Shown here piece after piece: positions 1 to 12,087 of a stretch of 64,000 nucleotides of DNA. Source of the stretch: Tamarix chinensis (lineage: Eukaryota; Streptophyta; Magnoliopsida; Caryophyllales; Tamaricaceae); contig CM060174.1 of NCBI GenBank assembly GCA_030549775.1, positions 100,952,132 through 101,016,131 of the forward strand, in the 5' to 3' direction. A model generated the notes under the pieces. It was not told where the DNA came from, did not search any database, and worked only from the letters and a program-made list of their open reading frames with translations. Position numbers and translations under genes: made by a program. Position 1 is the first letter of the stretch; each line of letters begins with the position of its first letter.

Positions 1-839
1 TGTTGGGAATGTGTGCACTTAAGAAATTAGTTTGGATAAATCCCAATAAATTGTTTTGTTATTGATCTATTTGGTTTTTTTAATGAACTATGACTGTCAA
101 GGATATAAATAATTGAAAATTTTTACCATCAAAGAGTCTAGTAGCACTCTTTGGATGGGTTTAGTTTGGTTGGGGGCATGAGATAGAGAGAGGAAGAACA
201 AGATAGGGGGGAGAAAAAGGCAGGTGTTATCGAATTGGGAGCTCTTTTGGTAATTTATTAGAAGGAAAAGAGGAGGAAATGAGCTAATATAATCGAGGGT
301 ATATTTGAGGCACTTTGGGTTTAAACTTGAGGGAGTAAGGTTAAATAAGAAAGTGGGAAATTGATAAAGTGTAAGGAAAGGTATTACTGTAGTTTTCTCA
401 TCTATTTTTTAATTTTTTAACAAACAAACATCGGAGATAATGACCAAAAGTGATGAAGGGTTACCTAATATGTAACTCTTAAATCTTAGAGATTTATGGT
501 CACTTTTTAGACATTTAGGATTTTTTTCGTATATCTTTTGCATTTTTCCTAGGTAAAAAATATATTAACATTAGTTTCCTATTGTGGAGAAATATCTTAG
601 AAATGTAATGATATGTTCATTTTTTTTACTTTTTTAATAACCTCAATTAAAGATAAATCAAGTTCAAGAAAAAATAAACAAAAAAAAAATTGTATATTTC
701 AATCAGTTATACCATGTGCATGGTACAACTCATAATTTATATAGAGCTAGTATTAATAGCAAGTATGTTGTTGCAGGATAAATTTGTATTTTTTTTATAA
801 CTAGTAATAGTAATAATTTTATAATTTCAAAAATGAATA
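1..839. other. AT-rich flank, no gene seen
   Basis: No open frame or domain is recognisable. A perfect palindrome (ACCATGTGCATGGT, about 714-727) followed by an AT-rich stretch and TATAGA at 740-745 looks, on the minus strand, like a Helitron 5' end (TCTATATAAATTATGAG plus subterminal palindrome). The expected A before TC is absent and no matching 3' end was found, so this is only a hint. Confidence 0.4.
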
Positions 840-1700
840 TACACTTTTTTATGGTAAACAATATATTTTTATTAAACATATGGTAGATACGATGGTATCT
901 TTATAAATTTATTAAAAATTTTATTAAAAAATACACATCTTTTATGCATAAATACATATATTTTATGGTAAAATATATATTTATTTTAAGAATATGGTTG
1001 TGATATTTTTATAAATTTATGATTTTTTTTAAACAATACATATCTTATTCAAAAAAATATACATCTTTAGAATATATATCCCTAACATTCATACACATTG
1101 TTTAATAAAATAAGCATCTTATCAAATAAAATATACATCTTTTGAATTTGAATACACATCTTATTGTAAAAAATATACATCTTTACCGGGCAAGATGCAT
1201 ATTTTATAACTATAAAGATACATCTTATTTTGATAATATACAGCTCATAAAAATAAATGAACATCTTATATTGATGAATACACATGTTCTACCGACAAAT
1301 ATACATCTTATAACATCTTCTTTGTTTAGGAAACAATAAAGAATGAATACATGTGTTACAAATACACTATTAAAATGAATACACGTCTTATCCAATAAAA
1401 TTCAGTTTTTCAAATATAAATACAAAACATATATTTACATAACAATAAAGAATGAATTCGTATGTTATAAATACATATAATGTTGGAAATAATACATATC
1501 TTTATAATTTGCATACACATCTTATATCGATAAAAGAAAATATCTTATAGTTATAAATGTACATCTTAAATCGATAAATCCACATCTTATATTAATAAAT
1601 GCATATCTTATACCAGTAAATATAGCAATACAACTGTTATAAATGTCAGGAAGATGCACATTGTCAATCTAATATGTGCATTGGAAGATGTGTGTTTATT
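840..1700. repeat. Degenerate ACATCTTAT-type short repeat
   Basis: Motifs of the type AATACACATCTTAT and AATATACATCTT recur more than fifteen times at irregular 20-40 base spacing, mostly on the + strand. The short open frames here on both strands (67 aa minus, 65 aa plus) are by-products of this low-complexity repeat and have no recognisable domain. The spacing is too irregular for a clean satellite; it is probably an old tandem repeat or the inside of a decayed transposon. Confidence 0.6.
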
Positions 1701-1883
1701 CATAATAAATGGGCATTTAGTTATAAAAAAATGTATATTAATTCATTAGAGACGTGCAGCACGAAGAGAATGGAAGGAAGAAGACAGACGACGTGAGTGA
1801 AGCATCATGGACCTTATTACTAGTTACAGGTTGAACCATGTACTAATTGCCCGAGCAATATGTCTCTTATATATATATATATA

Positions 1884-2310
1884 CTAGTTACATTTATCCG
1901 TACAACGCACGGTTGGTGTATTAATTATTTTTATATTATTATATAAGAGATGAATAGTTTAACAATTTAATTACTATGCAGGAGATGAATAGTTTTTTTG
2001 CATATGTTTGGATAATTAATTAAGAAAATATTTGATTAGAAAATATATAGTTAATACTTTATTAAAATTAATTGTTTGACATATGTGCAACAAATGAATA
2101 GTTATATACATTTAATGCACATAGGAGATGAATAGTCACATTATATTAATAAATAGTTATATTAGTTATTCCATCTTATTAATTAGCAATAACAATAATT
2201 AGCAATAATATATGGTAGCAGTAATTTATGAATGATAATAATGGATATAGTTTAGGCGGAAAAATTTATCTGTATATTGTCTGCTAGACAACTCTATTTT
2301 TATATATATA
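1884..2310 (-). mobile_element. Helitron unit 1, short non-autonomous
   Basis: A unit of about 427 bases. The 3' terminus is CTAG (1884-1887) with a 4-bp stem CCGT/ACGG at 1898-1912. The 5' end carries the TTGTCTGCTAGACAA palindrome near 2277-2292 and the TATATATAAAAA terminus up to 2310. It has no coding content and looks like an internally deleted copy of unit 4. A further palindrome, TTGCCCGAGCAA near 1849-1860, followed by a TA run, lies just outside and may be the 5' stub of yet another copy. Confidence 0.75.
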
Positions 2311-4233
2311 CTATTTACATTTCCTTGTGCAATGCACGGGTGGTGTATTAATTATTTATAATTATTATATAAGAGTTGAATAGTTTAACAATTTAATTAA
2401 TATGTAGGAGATGAATAGTTGTATGTATATATTCAAGTAATTAATTAATAAAATACTTAATTAATACTTGATTAATATGTATTGTTTGACATACGTGCAC
2501 AGATGAATAGTTATATGCATTTGTTGCATGTAGGATATGAATAGTTGTACTGTATTAATGACAGAAGAATAATAGTTAAATGAATTTAATGTTCGCATGA
2601 GATGAATAGTTGCATTCATATGTTCATTAGTTTGACAATTCAATTAATATGCAGGAGATGAATAGTTGGCTGCATATGTTCAAGTAATTAATTAAGAAAC
2701 TACTTGATTAATATGTGTTGTTAGACATATGTGCAGCAGATAAATAGTTACATTCATATATTCAGTAGTTTTACAACTCAATTAATACGCAGGAGATGAA
2801 TAGTTGGCTGCATAGTTTTAGATAATTAATTAAGAAAATTCTTGATTAATATGTGTTGTTCGACATATGTGCAATAGATAAATATCTCAATTAATACGCA
2901 GGAGATGAATATCATTTTGTTGTTATGCAGCGTAGGAGATGAATAGTTTGACAAATCAATTAATACGCAGGAGTATTTCATCATTTATTTGACATTATTA
3001 ATTAGTAATAATATATGACAGCGATAATATATGATTAGTAATAATAGGCATAGTTTAGGCGAAAAAATTTGTTTGTATATTGTCTGCCAAACAACTCTGT
3101 TTTTATATAATAACTAATGTTGTCGTTCTGTTATTAGTTTTTTTTAATAATAATTATATTATTAATCATGATAATATTCATAATAGTAATAATCAATTAT
3201 ATCAATATTCATTATTATCATAATAAGAATGATCATTATTATATTATAAATTATGATAATAGTAATTATCAAAATTATATAAATAATTATATTAGTATTA
3301 ATTATATTAATAGTTATAATTATTATAGTTATATTAATAATAATAGTCATATTATTAATAATAAATAATAAAATTATTTTTATAAACAATTATTATTATT
3401 ATTATTATCATCGTCGTCATCATCATCATCATCATCATCATCATATTTGATTGATGTTGATCTAACCTTAAAAAAAATACTTCATTAAAATTAGTTATAT
3501 GTATTTGCTAGTTGCATTGTATTAATGGCAGCAGATGCATATGTGTTGGTCGACTGGTTTATACACTTTATTCGGTGTATTAATTATTTATCAATTATTT
3601 ATATATTAATATGTAGGATATGAATAATTTGAAAATTCAATTAATATACAGGAAATTAAAAGTTGACTACACATGTTCAGGTAATTAATTAAAAAAATAT
3701 TTGATTAATACTTTATTAAAATTAGTTGTTTGACATATGTACAATAAATGAATAGTTATATGCATTTGCTGCACATAGGAGATAAATAGTCACATTGTAT
3801 TAATAGATATATGCATGTGAAGCAAATGAATATGCACTTTGGTGTATTAATTATTTATATATTAATATGCAAGAGATGAATCTTCCGACAATTCAATTAA
3901 TACGCAGGAAATAGATAGTTTTATGTATATGTTCGGATAAATAATTAAGAAAATATTTGATTAGAAAATATATAGTTAATACTTTATTAAAATTAATTGT
4001 TTGACATATGTGCAGCAAATGAATAGTTATATACATTTAATGCACATAGGAGATGAATAGTCATATTATATTAATAAATAGTTATATTAATTATTCCATC
4101 TTATTAATTAGCAATAAAAATAATTACCAATAATATATGGCAGCACTAATTTATGATTAGTAATAATGGATATAGTTTAGGCGGAAAAATTTATCTGTAT
4201 ATTGTCTGCTAGATAACTCTGTTTTTATATATA
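2311..4233 (-). mobile_element. Helitron unit 2, about 1.9 kb
   Basis: The 3' end (2311 onward) is slightly decayed, with ATAG in place of CTAG, and its hairpin CCCGTGC/GCACAAGG is imperfect. The 5' end reaches 4233 with the TTGTCTGCTAGATAA palindrome. An internal copy of the 5' terminal sequence (about 3045-3110) is followed by an ATT/ATA-rich tract (3140-3450), showing that the unit is itself composite. It is homologous over its whole length to unit 3. It has no coding capacity; the 66-75 aa Ile/Asn/Tyr-only frames near 3162-3389 come from the triplet tract. Confidence 0.78.
3140..3450. repeat. ATT/ATA-rich tract with (ATC)n
   Basis: An almost pure A/T tract of near-triplet repeats that ends in about ten CAT/ATC triplets (3410-3445). 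A diverged copy lies at 5030-5290 in unit 3 at the same relative position, so it was duplicated together with the unit. It keeps long Ile/Asn/Tyr open frames on both strands purely through composition. Confidence 0.8.
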
Positions 4234-6264
4234 CTAGTTACATTTTCCCGTGCAATGCACGGGTGGTGTATTAATTATTTGTATATTATTATATGATAGA
4301 TAAATAGTTTAACAATTTAATTAATATGTATGAGATGAATAGTTGGCTATATATGTTCAAGTAATTAATTAATAAAATACTTAATTAATACTTGATTAAT
4401 ATGTGTTGTTCAACATATTGCTTGTAGGATATGAATAGTTGTGTTGTATTAATGACAGAAGATGAATAGTTATATGAATTTGCTGTTCGCATGAGATGAA
4501 TAGTTGCATTCATATGTTCATTAGTTTGACAATTTAATTAATATACATGAGATGAATAGTTGGCTGCATATATTCAAGTAATTAATTAATAAAATACTTG
4601 ATTAATATGTGTTGTCGACATATGTGTAGCAGATTAATAGTTACATTCATATATTCATTAGTTTTACAACTCAATTAATACTTATGAGATGAATAGTTAG
4701 CTGTATATTTTTAGATAATTAATTAAGAAAATTCTTGATTAATATGTGTTGTTCGACATATGTGCAATAGATGAATATCTCAATTAATACGTAGGAGATA
4801 AATATCATTTTGTTGTTATACAGCGTAGGAGATGAATAATTTGACAAATCAATTAATACGCGGGAGTATTTCATCATTTATTTGAACTTATTAATTAGTA
4901 ATAATATATGACAGTGATAATATATATTAGTAATAATAGGTATAGTTTATGCGGAAAAATTTATCTGTATATTATCTACCAAACAACTCTATTTTTATAT
5001 AATAACCAATGTTGTCGTTCTGTTATTAGTTTTTTTTAATAATAATTATATTATTAATCATTATAATATTCATAATAGTAATAATCAATTATATTAACAT
5101 TCATTATTATCATAATAATAATTATCATTATTATATTATAAATTATGATAACAGTAATTATCAAAATTATATAAATAATTATATTAGTATTAATTATATT
5201 AATAGTTATAATTATTATAGTTATATTAATAATAATAGTCATATTATTAATAATAAATAATAAAATTATTATTATTATTATAATATTTGATTGATGTTGA
5301 TTTAACCATAAAAAAAAAGAAAAAAAATAATACTTCATTAAAATTAGTTATATGTATTTGCCAGTTGCATTATATTAATGGCAACAGATGCATATGTGTT
5401 GGTCGACTGATTTATGCACTTTATTTGGTGTATTAATTATTTATCAATTATTTATATATTAATATGTATGATATGAATAGCTTGACAATTCAATTAATAC
5501 ACAGGAAATTAATAGTTGATTGCATATGTTCGGGTAATTAATTAAACAAATATTTGATTAATAATTTATTAAAATTAGTTGTTTGATATATGTACAACAA
5601 ATGAATAGTTATATGCATTTGCCGCACATAGGAGATAAATAGTCGCATTGTATTAATGGATATATGCATGTGAAGCAAATGAATATGCACTTTGGTGTAT
5701 TAATTATTTATATATTAATATGCAAGAGATGAATAGTCCGACAATTCAATTAATATGCAGGAAATGAATAATTTTCTGCAGATGTTCGGATAATTAATTA
5801 AGAAAATATTTGATTAGAAAATATATAGTTAATACTTTATTAAAATTAATTATTTGACATATGTGCAGCAAATGAATAGTTATATACATTTAATGTACAT
5901 AGAGTATTAATAGTCACATTATATTAATAAATAGTTAGGAAATGAATAGTTTTCTGCATATGTTTGGATAATTAATTAAGAAAATGTTTGATTAGAAAAT
6001 ATATAGTTAATACTTTATTAAAATTAATTGTTTGACATATGTGCAGTAAATGAATAGTTATATACATTTAATGCACATAGAAGATTAATAGTCGCATTAT
6101 ATTAATAAATAGTTATATTAATTATTCCATCTTATTAATTAGCAATAACAATAATTAGCAATAATATATGGTTGTAGTAATTTATGATTAGTAATAATGG
6201 ATATAGTTTAGGCGGAAAAATTTGTCTGTATATTGTCTGTTAGACAACTCTGTTTTTATATATA
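4234..6264 (-). mobile_element. Helitron unit 3, about 2.0 kb
   Basis: This unit has the best-preserved 3' end of the array: CTAG at 4234-4237, nine bases, then a perfect 7-bp stem CCCGTGC/GCACGGG with a 3-base loop at 4247-4263. Its 5' end at about 6264 carries the TTGTCTGTTAGACAA palindrome and the TATATATAAAAACAGAG terminus. It matches unit 2 block for block, including the AT-triplet tract (5030-5290). An extra internal duplication of about 180 bases (about 5760-5930 against 5938-6110) adds length. It is non-autonomous. Confidence 0.82.
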
Positions 6265-6504
6265 CTAGTTACATTTTCCCGTGCGATGTACAGGTAGAAT
6301 TTTAGACATTGTAATAATAAATTTTAAAATAATAAGAATAAAAAATATTTTAAGAAGTAATAAAATTATAATAAGAAAGCATAGTTAATATAAAGGATAA
6401 GATATTGGGAGAAAGATGAAATAATAAAGTAATACATTATGTATAGAAATGACAAATATGAAGTATATGGAGCAAATAACTGAAGAAGAAAATACATAAT
6501 GTAG

Positions 6505-6711
6505 CTAGATATTTTGGAACAATTCATTGAAGACAATATTTGTTGTGGATGTACTTTCTTTTCTTTCATTGTCACATATCAATATTTTTAGTCTATTACG
6601 ATGTGTAACTCTTGACACTATAACGTAAAACTGATCTTGACCAAATATTAGTTTTTTCAATAGTAATTCAACATGGGATTTTGATTGACCATGACTTTTA
6701 TTTATTATCAC
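6505..6711 (-). pseudogene. Helitron PIF1-like helicase, C-terminal tail
   Basis: The 68-residue minus-strand frame matches the extreme C-terminus of the PIF1-type helicase of plant Helitrons. It shows INKSHGQS (the INKSQGQT motif), then QFYVIVSRVTHRNRLKILI (helicase motif VI region with the SR pair), and ends in FNELFQNI. In an intact element this domain would unwind DNA during rolling-circle transposition as part of a Rep-helicase protein. Walker A, the Rep HUH domain and most of the helicase are missing here. A GT...AG interval on the minus strand just upstream (about 6713-6770) could be an intron. The 500 bases further upstream give only scattered weak similarity, possibly to an RPA-like protein. 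Family assignment is firm; it is clearly non-functional. Confidence 0.8.
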
Positions 6712-8159
6712 TGTATAAAATAATTAGTAGTTTATTGATATGAAAAGTATTATGTACTTTCACTGTACCTGTAACATAGGGGAAAAAATTAATTTTGCAA
6801 ACAAATGATGTTGCAATTTTTTTATGACATTTAGTTGTGAATAATTGTTATTAAAAATACCGCTAAAATCAGTTGCTTTAAACATAAAACAACCACTGGC
6901 TCCATACAATTACTCTTAAAAAAAATTCTTAAGTTGACCAACTTCATTATCCCAAAGTCGACATTTCAGCCTCTCTTTCTTATAATAACACCTAGAAAGT
7001 AAGGAATTAATTTTTGATGCAACTATTATACCTGTTAACAATAATATGATAAATTATTTCTTCTTTCTACTCACTCATTGTCCTCCAGCAAAATATTCAT
7101 TAACTCGGTCAAATTCTTATTTTGGTTCTCACGTATGCCTTCAGGTTTTATTTTCACAATCTTACCTATGACATCTAGTAAACAAAGAATAATTAGAAAA
7201 TATTAGATTAACTCACTACACCATTATGCACTAATGATCTTCTAATGGGTGAATTTGGTTTAGATATATGTAGATAGGTGTCATTTTTGAAACTTGAATG
7301 CTTCTTTCTTTTACTCCCTCTTGAACTTATGTAGTGTTTTTAATTTTTCAACTGGCTTCTAATTATATAATCAGAGATAAAATCAAAATTAATAAAGGGA
7401 GGAAGTGGGAAGTAGAAATGTTATATGTAATTAATTTATATAACCACTTCATTTGGTGTTTTAATTATAGATAATTACTTAATTAATACGCAGGAGATGA
7501 ATAATTATTTATAATAACGGCAACAGATGAATAGTTATATGACAGCAATAAATATATATGAACCTATACATATGTGTTGTTTGACTGGTTTATACACTTT
7601 ATATAATGTATTAATTATTTATATTATTTATTTATTAATATGTAGTAGATGAAGAGTTTGAAAACTCAATTAATACGCATGAGATGAATAATTGGTTGCA
7701 TATGTTTAGGTAATTAATTAAGAAAATACTTGATTGATACTTCATTAAATTTAGTTATATGCATTTGCTGTATGTAGGATAAGAATAGTTGTATTATATT
7801 AATGGCAGGAGATGCATATGTATTGTTTGACTGGTTTATGCACTTCATTTGGTGTATTGATTATTTATCAATTATTTATATGTTAATATGTAGGATATGA
7901 ATAGTTTGACAATTCAATTAATACACATAAAATGAATAGTTGGCTGCATATGTTCAAGTAGTTAATTAAGAAAATATTTGATTAATACTTTATTAAAATT
8001 AGTTGTTTGACATAGATACAATAAATAAATAATTATATACATTTGTTGTACATAAGAGATGAATATTCACATTGTATTAATAGACACATGCATGTAAATC
8101 AAATGAATATGCACTTTATTTGGTGTATTAATTATTTATATATTCAAATGTATAATAGT

Positions 8160-9350
8160 CCAACAATTTAATTAATACACATAAAATGAATAATTTTCTA
8201 TATATGTTCAGATAATTAATTAAGAAAATATTTGATCAGAAAATATTTAATTAATACTTTATTAAAATTAGTTGTTTGACATATGTGCACCAAATAAATA
8301 GCTATATATATTTAATGCACATAGGAGATGAATAGTCGCATTATATTAATGAATAGTTATATTAATTATTCCATCTTATTAAGTAGTAATAATATATGGC
8401 ACTTTATATAGTGTATTAATTATTTATATTATTCATTTATTAATATGTAGAAGATGAAGAGTTTAACAACTCAATTAATACGTAGGAGATGAATAGTTAG
8501 CTGCATATGTTTAGGTAATTAATTAAGAAAATACTTAATTAATACTTCATTAAAATTAGTTATATGCATTTACTACACATAGGATATAAATAGTTGCATA
8601 GTTTTCTGCATATGTTTAGATAATTAATTAAGAAAATATTTGATTAATATTTTATTAAAATTAGTTGTTCGATAAATGTGCAGCAAATGAATAGTTATAT
8701 GCATTTAATGCACATAAGAAGTGAATAGTTGCATTATATTAATGAATAGTTTTCAAATGTGCAACAATTCAATTAATACACAGGAAATGAATAGTTTTCT
8801 ACATATGTTCAGATAATTAATTAATAAAATATTTGATTAGAAAATATTTAATTAATACTTTATTAAAATTAGTTGTTCGACATATGTGCACTAAATAAAT
8901 AGTTATATATATTTAATGCACATAGGAGATGAATAGTCGCATTATATTAATAAATAGTTATATTAATTATTCCATCTTATTAATTAGCAATAATATATGG
9001 TACTTTATATAGTGTATTAATTATTTATATTATTTATTTATTAATATGTAGAAGATGAAGAGTTTGACAACTCAATTAATACGTAGGAGATGAATAGTTG
9101 GCTGCATATGTTTAGGTAATTAATTAAGAAAATACTTAATTAATACTTTATTAAAATTAGTTATATGTATTTACTACACATAGGATATAAATAGTTGCAT
9201 AGTTTTCTGCATATGTTTAGATAATTAATTAAGAAAATATTTGATTAATATTTTATTAAAATTAGTTGTTCGATAAATGTGCGGCAAATGAATAGTTATA
9301 TATATTTAATGCACATAGGAAATGAATAGTTGCATTATATTAATGAATAG
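8160..9350. repeat. Tandem duplication of about 600 bp in unit 4
   Basis: The segment of about 8160-8757 is repeated at about 8758-9350. Matching landmarks are TTTATATAGTGTATTAATTA (8402 and 9004), the GAAGATGAAGAGTTT motif and TAGTTGTTCGATAAATGTGC. The copies differ at scattered bases, so the duplication is not recent. Confidence 0.75.
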
Positions 9351-9508
9351 TTATATTAATTATTCCATCTTGTTAATTAGCAATAATAATAATTAGCAAT
9401 AATATATGACAGAAGTAATTTATGATTAGTAATAATGAATATAGTTTAGGCGGGAAAATTTGTCTGTATATTGTCTGCTAGACAACTCCGTTTTTATATA
9501 TATATAGA

Positions 9509-9981
9509 TATAGATATGGAAGTTGAAACGCAGTCTTGGAATCCTCGAGTTTCCCTCTAAAAATTTAGTTACTTTTGAAGATAACAAATAATAATTTAGT
9601 AATTACTTATTATTTTTTTACTAATTCCTTTGACGTATTTTAATTTCTCTTAGTATTTTATTTTATTTCACATATCTGTAATGAGAATTTTATTGCCAAC
9701 TTTAATATCTAAGATATAATATTTCAATATAATATAATAATTTTATCACTATTATTGTTTTATCAAATTGTACTTTCTTCTTAGTAATTAAATATTTCAA
9801 CTATTATGGTAGTTCTGTCTAGTTGAAAATTCCCATTCATAGTATTAATAGTAGTAATAATAACAAATAAAATTTATTTATTGATCATTTTGGCAGAAGC
9901 AACTGTATGAGTGGATTTTAATATAGCATTTTCACTATTTATAATCTAATAAGAGATTGAGCGAAACTAGTCGCTTGAGCC
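9509..9981. other. AT-rich spacer, nothing recognised
   Basis: Host-like flank on the 5' side of the Helitron array. No open frame, repeat or motif stands out. Confidence 0.5.
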
Positions 9982-10390
9982 CATGTTGTATGGAATGCTC
10001 TGACCATGCCACATGGACTTTGTCTATGGTTAGTGATTCAAGGAAGGTTATTCACACGAGACTAAGATGGGCATGAATCTTGATCCCATGTGTAGTTCAT
10101 ACAATCATGAATTAGAAATATATGAGCATCAGTTTTTCATGTAGGTTATCTACTTGCATCTAGACGCATGTTTCTAATATTTCTCTCTCCTTGCCAAATA
10201 TAATGCACTAAATGGAAACGGGAGGTAGAGGCCCCCATTTTAGGAGATAATTTTTTTAAGGCTATGCTTTCTTCTTGCACTTACTATATGTGGTGGAAGC
10301 ATAATCAAAGAATGTTTCACAACAAAAGGAGGTCCACCAAGAAAATCATATGAGATATTGTGCTTGAGGCAACTTCTTGAATGGATGAGT
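9982..10390 (+). pseudogene. L1-type LINE ORF2 C-terminus relic
   Basis: Translated across one frameshift and several stops, this gives the zinc-binding region that follows the reverse transcriptase in plant L1-type LINEs (zf-RVT). The sequence runs VWNALTMPHGLCLWLVIQGR, LFTRD, a frameshift, then GMNLDPMCSSYNHELEIYEH with its CxxxxxxH-type spacing. It continues with a segment beginning AMLSSCTYYMWWKHNQR and RMFHNKRRSTKK, typical of the tail. The protein would be part of the polyprotein for target-primed reverse transcription. No poly(A) tail or RT core is visible, so only a 5'-truncated and decayed end remains. Confidence 0.8.
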
Positions 10391-11856
10391 TACCATAACA
10401 CTTATTTTAGGATTTTAGTTTATTCTCTTACTCAAACGTTTAACTAGTTTTCTTATAAAGGGTAAGATATTCGATCTTTGAGATGTCACTTTGACTCTTT
10501 CCTTGATTTATATATATTCACTACTTTTATCGAGGGAAATAGCAAATAAAAATTGTAAATAAAATTTTATTTTGGATGTGGTAAATTTTATAAGTTTAAT
10601 TAGAATGGAATCCCTTTCTTTTACAATATAGTAGATATTATATATTTATTCGTATATTAAAAATTAAGAAATTTTAGGAAAAAAGTCATATACTTTTACT
10701 AATATATCATGATATCAATTTACTCATTTTATTAGAAAGATAATGATATAAGATTAAAAGTGAAAATAAATGACTCTCTTGGTACATGAAAGATTGCCAT
10801 TGTTAATTAAGCTTTTTGCAAAAAAAGAAGTAAATGAAATAAAATGTAATATCCTAATTTGTTTATTATATTTTTTATTTGTCCAATTAAAGAGAACAAA
10901 AAAAAAAAGAGAAGTTATTACGCCTTTGAAAAATGAAAGAAATATAGAGAAAGGTGAAAATTAGTATTTTATATATTTTTTAAATGACAATATTTTTTTT
11001 CTACACTCTTTTTTATTTCAAGCGCCGCTCTTTTAATTGTAGATAATATTTAAGTGGTTATACTTGTTGTAACAGATCTTACATTATAAAATATAATTAG
11101 AATTTTAATATGGACATTCTAATTATTTTGGATACCTTTTATTATCAACTTTAATACTTTTTAATGTAGAGTAAGTCATCTAGTAAAATGGAAGAAGTAT
11201 AAAAAAAAGGTAATTTATATTTCTAGAAACATACTTCATTTGAAATATTATGCTCTTAAGTATTTTTTTTAACTCATAAGATAATCCTAAAAATAACTAT
11301 AAGACACTATATAAGTGACAACCTCATAAATATATTATAATATTAAAAGAATGGAATAAATATTTGAAATTAAAAATTTTGATATTTAATAATTAATATT
11401 TACTATCAGATTAAATATTATTACTTTATAAAAAGTTAATAAAAATAGTATTAAAATTACACATCTATCTTTTATTAAAAAATAGAAAAGTATTTAACAT
11501 ATATATATATATAATTAAAAAATAAGAATAAAAAAATATTTTAAATTTTCTAAAATATTTTTGTAATATAAAAATTTAATAAAAGAATGGGTTTTTTTTA
11601 ATAGGGAAAGGAGTACCTGATATAAGAAATTTATGTATTTAATTGGTGACGTTTGAAACTAGTAAAAAAATATATATGTGAAAAGAAAGGGTCCGTAAAT
11701 GTAGAGGATATGATGATTCATATGCATATCTGGTGATCAGTATATTTAATAAACTGCCATGTTGAAAGGCAGTATTTAATATCTATAAATCTACCACCAC
11801 CAAACATCAGTGAATATGCTTTGCTGTTGTACAATGATTCCCGAAGAGAAAAAGAC
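10391..11856. other. AT-rich tract, no gene seen
   Basis: Long A/T runs and short simple repeats. A 64-aa Lys-rich frame at 10770-10964 is compositional and has no domain. I see no RNA gene or regulatory element that can be supported. Confidence 0.5.
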
Positions 11857-11859
11857 TAA

Positions 11860-12087
11860 GTGCTAGTTTGGTATAAGAGAATAGAAAAAAAAAATATATC
11901 CGTATTTATTATATATTCTATCTAAAATTAATTAAAAAATTATAAAAATATATTTATTTTATATCTTAGTTTAATATAAAATAAATATTTTAATAATAAT
12001 ATTATTATTATTAATAAATATATGATATAAAAAATATAAAATAAAAAGAAAAAATTTCAACCCCTTACATCCCTAGCAAACAAGCCG
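11860..12087. mobile_element. Small MITE, Tourist/Harbinger-like
   Basis: A 228-base AT-rich insert with imperfect terminal inverted repeats (GTGCTAGTTTGGTA against CGGCTTGTTTGCTA) and a 3-bp TAA duplication on each side (11857-11859 and 12088-12090). TAA duplications suit the PIF/Harbinger superfamily. The repeats match at about 10 of 14 positions, so the call is moderate. Confidence 0.5.

Larger units (their letters stand above)
1884..9508 (-). mobile_element. Head-to-tail array of four Helitron units
   Basis: Four minus-strand units lie end to end. Each 3' end reads hairpin, 9-10 bases, then CTAG followed by T. Each 5' end reads TATATATAAAAAC(A/G)GAG followed by the palindrome TTGTCTAGCAGACAA. 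The outer 5' end at 9508 has the canonical TC start (TCTATATATATATAAAAAC) and is preceded by A on the minus strand; the outer 3' end at 1884 is followed by T, so the array sits in an A/T site as Helitrons do. Recurring internal words are GTGTATTAATTATTT, AATACGCAGGAGATGAATAG and TTAATTAAGAAAATA. The unit boundaries are visible directly; calling it Helitron rests on the ends plus the helicase tail in unit 4. Confidence 0.85.
6265..9508 (-). mobile_element. Helitron unit 4, retains helicase tail
   Basis: The largest unit, about 3.2 kb, runs from CTAG at 6265-6268 (hairpin degenerate, CCCGTGC/GTACAGG) to the TC 5' terminus at 9508. About 6300-7430 does not belong to the short repeat seen elsewhere and contains helicase-like coding sequence on the minus strand close to the 3' end, as expected for the RepHel gene of a Helitron. 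The remainder (7440-9500) consists of the same GCAGGAGATGAATAG-type repeats as the other units, including a tandem duplication of about 600 bases. It is the likely parent type of the shorter units. Confidence 0.78.

Noticed and set aside
3162..3389. Open frames on both strands rich in Ile, Asn and Tyr (also 5054-5338)
   Set aside because: They read an ATT/ATA-rich tract inside Helitron units and are open only because of composition.
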